This document shows positions 61,167 to 64,000 of a DNA stretch of 64,000 bases, piece after piece. How positions within the stretch are numbered: the first letter of the stretch is position 1; each line of letters opens with the position of its first letter. Source of the stretch: Lactococcus allomyrinae (lineage in GTDB: Bacteria; Bacillota; Bacilli; Lactobacillales; Streptococcaceae); contig NZ_CP032627.1 in assembly GCF_003627095.1 (NCBI RefSeq), forward strand, positions 2,418,001-2,482,000. Reading direction: 5' to 3'. Under the pieces are notes generated by a model, which ran no database searches, was not told where the DNA came from, and saw nothing but the letters and a program-made list of their open reading frames with translations. The position numbers and the translations under genes were made by a program.

Positions 61167-62305
61167 CTTGTTTTATCTTTTGCTTTTGCAGTAACATGAA
61201 GATAAATCTCACGTGTCACGGATTCGCTAGAATGCCCTACACGACGCTGAATAATATGTAGAGGTATATCTAACTCAGCAAGCTTAGAAACGTGCGTATG
61301 GCGGAAAATATGAGTAGAAATACGCTTATTTTTATCTATTCCCATTCTTTCCTTATGAGTTCTAAAATATGTATTTAACGCAGCAATATCAAAAGGTGTA
61401 TTATTAGAGGTTGTAAAAATGAAATTAGAATTTGGGGATAGTTTACAAGCTTCTTGAAATACTTTAATAGCTTGTGAATTTAACTCAACTTCACGCATGC
61501 CAGCCGCTGTTTTTGTTTGATTGCTTTTAGCTTGAGTTTCTTTTTTCTTTCCAGCATAATCAAGTGTGCCTGTGACTTTGCAATAACTTCTGTCATCATT
61601 AATAATAACATCTGATTTCAGCATAGCAGCCCCCTCTCCAAAACGTAAACCATTAAGATATAACCATTGACAAAATAAAAAATAGCGTTGATTATGGTTC
61701 TCTAGGTATTCCATTAAATCAGATAACTCATTCTCTTCAAGGAAAAATTCAGTAATTGCTTGTATTTCTTTTTTCTTCTTTGGCATTTTCAGCCTGTCAA
61801 TAGGATTTTCTTTTAAATAATGGTGATCAATACCATATTCAAAAATTGATTTCAAACGTGTTCTTATTGAGCGTGCATAGTTTATAGAAATATCGCGATC
61901 ACCTAGCATGACTTTCTCAAACTTTTTACGCAAAAATTGAGTAGTAATTTTAGTAGCAACAGTATCTTTATCTACCATCTCAAGGATAAGTTTCACGTTT
62001 CCTTTAACGGTATATGCTGTTGAACTTCTGACTTGTTTATTATAAAAATCTAGCCACTCTGTGACTAATTCACCAAAAGTGATTGGGGTTAAAGCTCTAG
62101 TATCATCTTGCTGAAGTTTTGAAATTTTGGAAAGTAATATTTTTTGGGCTTTTGTCCTAGTTTCTCTAGTATTTTTATCAAACGTGATGGATACTGTCCG
62201 CTCTTTTTCGGTTAAGTTGTCAACAAATTTTTCACGAAATAAGTATTTAATAATGATTTTATCCTTATTTTTCTTGTCAATTGTTGATTTTTGTTCAATC
62301 CACAT
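61145..62305 (-). CDS. int: phage integrase (tyrosine recombinase)
   Basis: 386 residues. N-terminal arm-binding part, a SAM-like core-binding domain (about 95-175, FGELVTEWLDFYNKQVRSSTAYTVKGN), and the catalytic domain with R in LNGLRFGEG, HIFRHTH (H-x-x-R), GHSSESVTREIYLH with the second His and the nucleophilic Tyr. Integrates the prophage whose lysogeny genes follow. Typical Siphoviridae-type lactococcal integrase. Followed by a hairpin shared with lmrD. Confidence 0.95.
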   Translation of the reverse strand: MWIEQKSTIDKKNKDKIIIKYLFREKFVDNLTEKERTVSITFDKNTRETRTKAQKILLSKISKLQQDDTRALTPITFGELVTEWLDFYNKQVRSSTAYTVKGNVKLILEMVDKDTVATKITTQFLRKKFEKVMLGDRDISINYARSIRTRLKSIFEYGIDHHYLKENPIDRLKMPKKKKEIQAITEFFLEENELSDLMEYLENHNQRYFLFCQWLYLNGLRFGEGAAMLKSDVIINDDRSYCKVTGTLDYAGKKKETQAKSNQTKTAAGMREVELNSQAIKVFQEACKLSPNSNFIFTTSNNTPFDIAALNTYFRTHKERMGIDKNKRISTHIFRHTHVSKLAELDIPLHIIQRRVGHSSESVTREIYLHVTAKAKDKTRKLLELL

Positions 62306-62437
62306 TTTGATTTTTCCTCTCGATTTTGTTAAAATGAGAGTACATTAAAAGCACTCTCTAATTGGCATTGACGTGTGATTTTTGAGTTTAATGTTTACCG
62401 TTGGCTTCCTGCAAGAAGTGAGCGGTTTTTTTTATTC

Positions 62438-63138
62438 TTATTTTAATTTCATGCTATCACTCCATACGGAATAAGTAGCAAGAGTTGTTCCGTCTTCTGA
62501 CTTTATCCAAAGTGATGGCATTGTGACATTATCGTCATAGGTATTGCTCAATAAGATAGTATTATAGTTTTTTTTGAATACAACTAACATACTATCAGCT
62601 ACCATCTGTAGTTCCTTTTCATCATAATATTTAACTTCCTGTGGTACGTGAACTTCTATGAGGTCTGCTCCAAATTTTACTGCAACGCATTGTTCTAAAC
62701 CAGAGGTAGTTTTAAATGTATTATTCAACATATTGACAAGTTTATCTGCCCTGCATTATCCCAATCTTTTTCAGAAGTAGTTGAAGCTTTAGGCTTATTA
62801 CTAGATTTTTTCTTTATAGTGACCTTTTTCGAAACTTTATTTTTACCAATTTTTGAGGTTATCTTAATAACTTTTTCTGCTTTCTTCTTGCTAATTTTAT
62901 ATTTTAGAGTAAATTCCCCTTTTTTATTTGCTTTTACAGATTTTCCAAATGTTCCAATCTTCACTTTTGCATTTGGCTTAGTTTTTCCATGTATTGTTGC
63001 TACTCTTTTATTATTAGCATAAACAGAAGTAGGTAGATCTAAGGTTAAATTTTTCTTAGTAGCTGCACTTGCTTGAAAAGAAAAAGTTAAAGCCACTAAA
63101 ATAAGAGTAAGCATTCCAATTATTGATAATTTTTTCAT
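62438..63138 (-). pseudogene. secreted phage protein with Ig-like domain, split by a frameshift
   Basis: Upstream part (63138-62725): signal peptide (MKKLSIIGMLTLILVALTFSF.., cleavage after ASAA), then a Lys-rich Ig-like/OmpA-like adhesion domain (VKANKKGEFTLKYKIS), ending SEKDWDNAGQINLSIC. Downstream frame (62731-62438) starts MLNNTFKTTSG and reads upstream as ADKLVN. Removing five bases at 62746-62755, where GCAGG/GCAG is repeated, joins DNADKLVNMLNNTFK in one frame of about 230 residues. The intact protein is probably exported, perhaps in superinfection exclusion or lysogenic conversion. Both parts may also be separate genes. Confidence 0.6.
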
Positions 63139-63221
63139 AAAAAATTCCCCTTAGCAATTTTAATTTTTCTTCAAATCTCTGCTTGCTATAGCAAAGAATT
63201 TAGAAATTTGTTCAAGCTCTT

Positions 63222-63602
63222 TCATGCCTTGGTTATAGTGAGTGAATAAATTTTTGTTTTTGATGTGATAATTTTGAAATCAAAGGGCTGTTCACCTTTG
63301 AAATAAACCCTAACAATCAACTTGTTGAGATATGTGACTGTTTTTTGTCCTAGCATTGCTCCACCTATACCACCAGCGATCACTCCACCTAAAACAGCAC
63401 CAGGAGTATTTACTTTATGCTGATTATCATATTTATGGATTATTTCATATTCTTCAAACTGATTGATATTAATTTGACGCCATCTATGCAATATCCCTTT
63501 TTTTACAAGTAGTTCTCCTGTGCTATTATTAAATTTTAAGTAACCATTAACGGTATAGTCAGATATAAAGTTTTTTACAAAATCTTTGTCAGGAATAATC
63601 AT
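63222..63602 (-). CDS. unknown phage protein with glycine-zipper segment
   Basis: 126 residues. The middle GAVLGGVIAGGIGGAMLGQ is a glycine-zipper hydrophobic stretch, with polar beta-rich flanks (LHRWRQININQFEEYEI, and LIVRVYFKGEQPFDFKII). Such proteins lie between int and cI in lactococcal phages. Membrane association is likely. No function is assigned. Confidence 0.7.
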   Translation of the reverse strand: MIIPDKDFVKNFISDYTVNGYLKFNNSTGELLVKKGILHRWRQININQFEEYEIIHKYDNQHKVNTPGAVLGGVIAGGIGGAMLGQKTVTYLNKLIVRVYFKGEQPFDFKIITSKTKIYSLTITKA

Positions 63603-63616
63603 ATTAACCTCTAAAC

Positions 63617-64000
63617 TTATTTTCTATAGTAATCAACAACAACGCCAAGAGCTTCACACTCTTCATCTTCGTCAAAACAAATATCATCATAATCAGGATT
63701 TAAACTTTCAAGATAACCCTCTCTTAATTTTTTTACGAAGTTACCACGACTGGTGCGAAAAACTCCGATTTCTCCAATCTCAATTTGATGTGTCATTTTA
63801 ATGAAAAGAATATCTCCATTTTGTAGCTTAGGTCGCATAGAATCACCTATAACTGTTCCCAACTCGTCAAAATCTTCAGGAATTTCACTCATTGGAATTG
63901 TAACTTCAATATCTGCGTCATCATCTTGCCACTCTCCACTACCAGCTGAGAACAGTCCTCTAGCAGTACCTGAATAGTATTCAATTTCCTCTTGGACTTC
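63617..64000 (-). CDS. phage CI-type repressor, C-terminal part (LexA/S24 peptidase)
   Basis: The frame runs to the window edge, so the N-terminal HTH is outside. Visible: the FSAGSGEWQ region with the Ala-Gly self-cleavage bond, GDSMRPKLQNGDILFI with the catalytic Ser, and FVKKL with the catalytic Lys. This is a lambda-CI/LexA-like repressor that holds the prophage and is cut by activated RecA. The integrase-side order (int, small genes, cI) is that of temperate lactococcal phages. Confidence 0.93.
   Translation of the reverse strand, partial: EVQEEIEYYSGTARGLFSAGSGEWQDDDADIEVTIPMSEIPEDFDELGTVIGDSMRPKLQNGDILFIKMTHQIEIGEIGVFRTSRGNFVKKLREGYLESLNPDYDDICFDEDEECEALGVVVDYYRK

Noticed and set aside
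62397-62437. Hairpin with T run after the integrase start
   Set aside because: On the + strand, pointing away from any gene in that direction; pairing is imperfect, so not listed as a terminator.

Overview
The window looks like chromosomal DNA of a Lactococcus. The reasons are a full-length AcmA autolysin (GH73 plus three LysM), an lmrR/lmrC/lmrD multidrug locus, an 846-residue lactococcal PepN, a yybP-ykoY riboswitch in front of a YoaB-type P-type ATPase, and repeated use of the lactococcal Chi heptamer GCGCGTG. I suspect L. garvieae or a near relative rather than L. lactis, but the species is inference.

Layout. 1-1.4 kb (minus): part of a restriction-modification locus, with an XRE regulator, a frameshifted C5-cytosine methyltransferase and the first codons of a second one. 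1.4-4.7 kb: intergenic repeats around an aldo/keto reductase and a nicotinamidase-like hydrolase. 4.8-6.0 kb: acmA. 6.0-9.5 kb: two tandem promoter-hairpin units, a Mn riboswitch and the cation ATPase. 9.6-14.3 kb: nrdD and nrdG with NrdR boxes, separated by two unrelated genes. 15.2-18.3 kb: tRNA-Ser and the ECF module ecfA1-ecfA2-ecfT. 18.4-21.9 kb: a VOC-thioredoxin fusion and the lysine/diaminopimelate genes dapH and deacetylase. 22.0-24.2 kb: tRNA-Arg, tRNA-Pro and a TetR/SDR divergent pair. 24.5-33.4 kb: rpsD, tex, sprT-like, add, a MerR operon, rnjA and rpoY. 33.7-37 kb: tsaB-rimI-rimI2-tsaD. 37-40 kb: a WYL regulator facing two GyrI-like proteins and an unknown protein. 40.8-49 kb: tpx, an ABC importer operon containing a metallo-beta-lactamase-fold protein, and a 5'-nucleotidase-like enzyme. 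49-54.8 kb: pepN, gdhA and a Mn-type CDF exporter. 55-61 kb: lmrR, a DUF4097 protein, lmrC and lmrD. 61-64 kb: the lysogeny end of a prophage (integrase, two small phage loci, CI-type repressor).

Two features cut across the gene list. First, the heptamer CTGACAG/CTGTCAG occurs about 66 times by eye (about 5 expected), both in coding sequence and as inverted pairs that form terminators. This is the pattern of uptake-signal-like or REP-like elements. Second, families of long, palindrome-rich intergenic repeats sit between stop codons and their terminators. No CRISPR array and no complete insertion sequence was seen.
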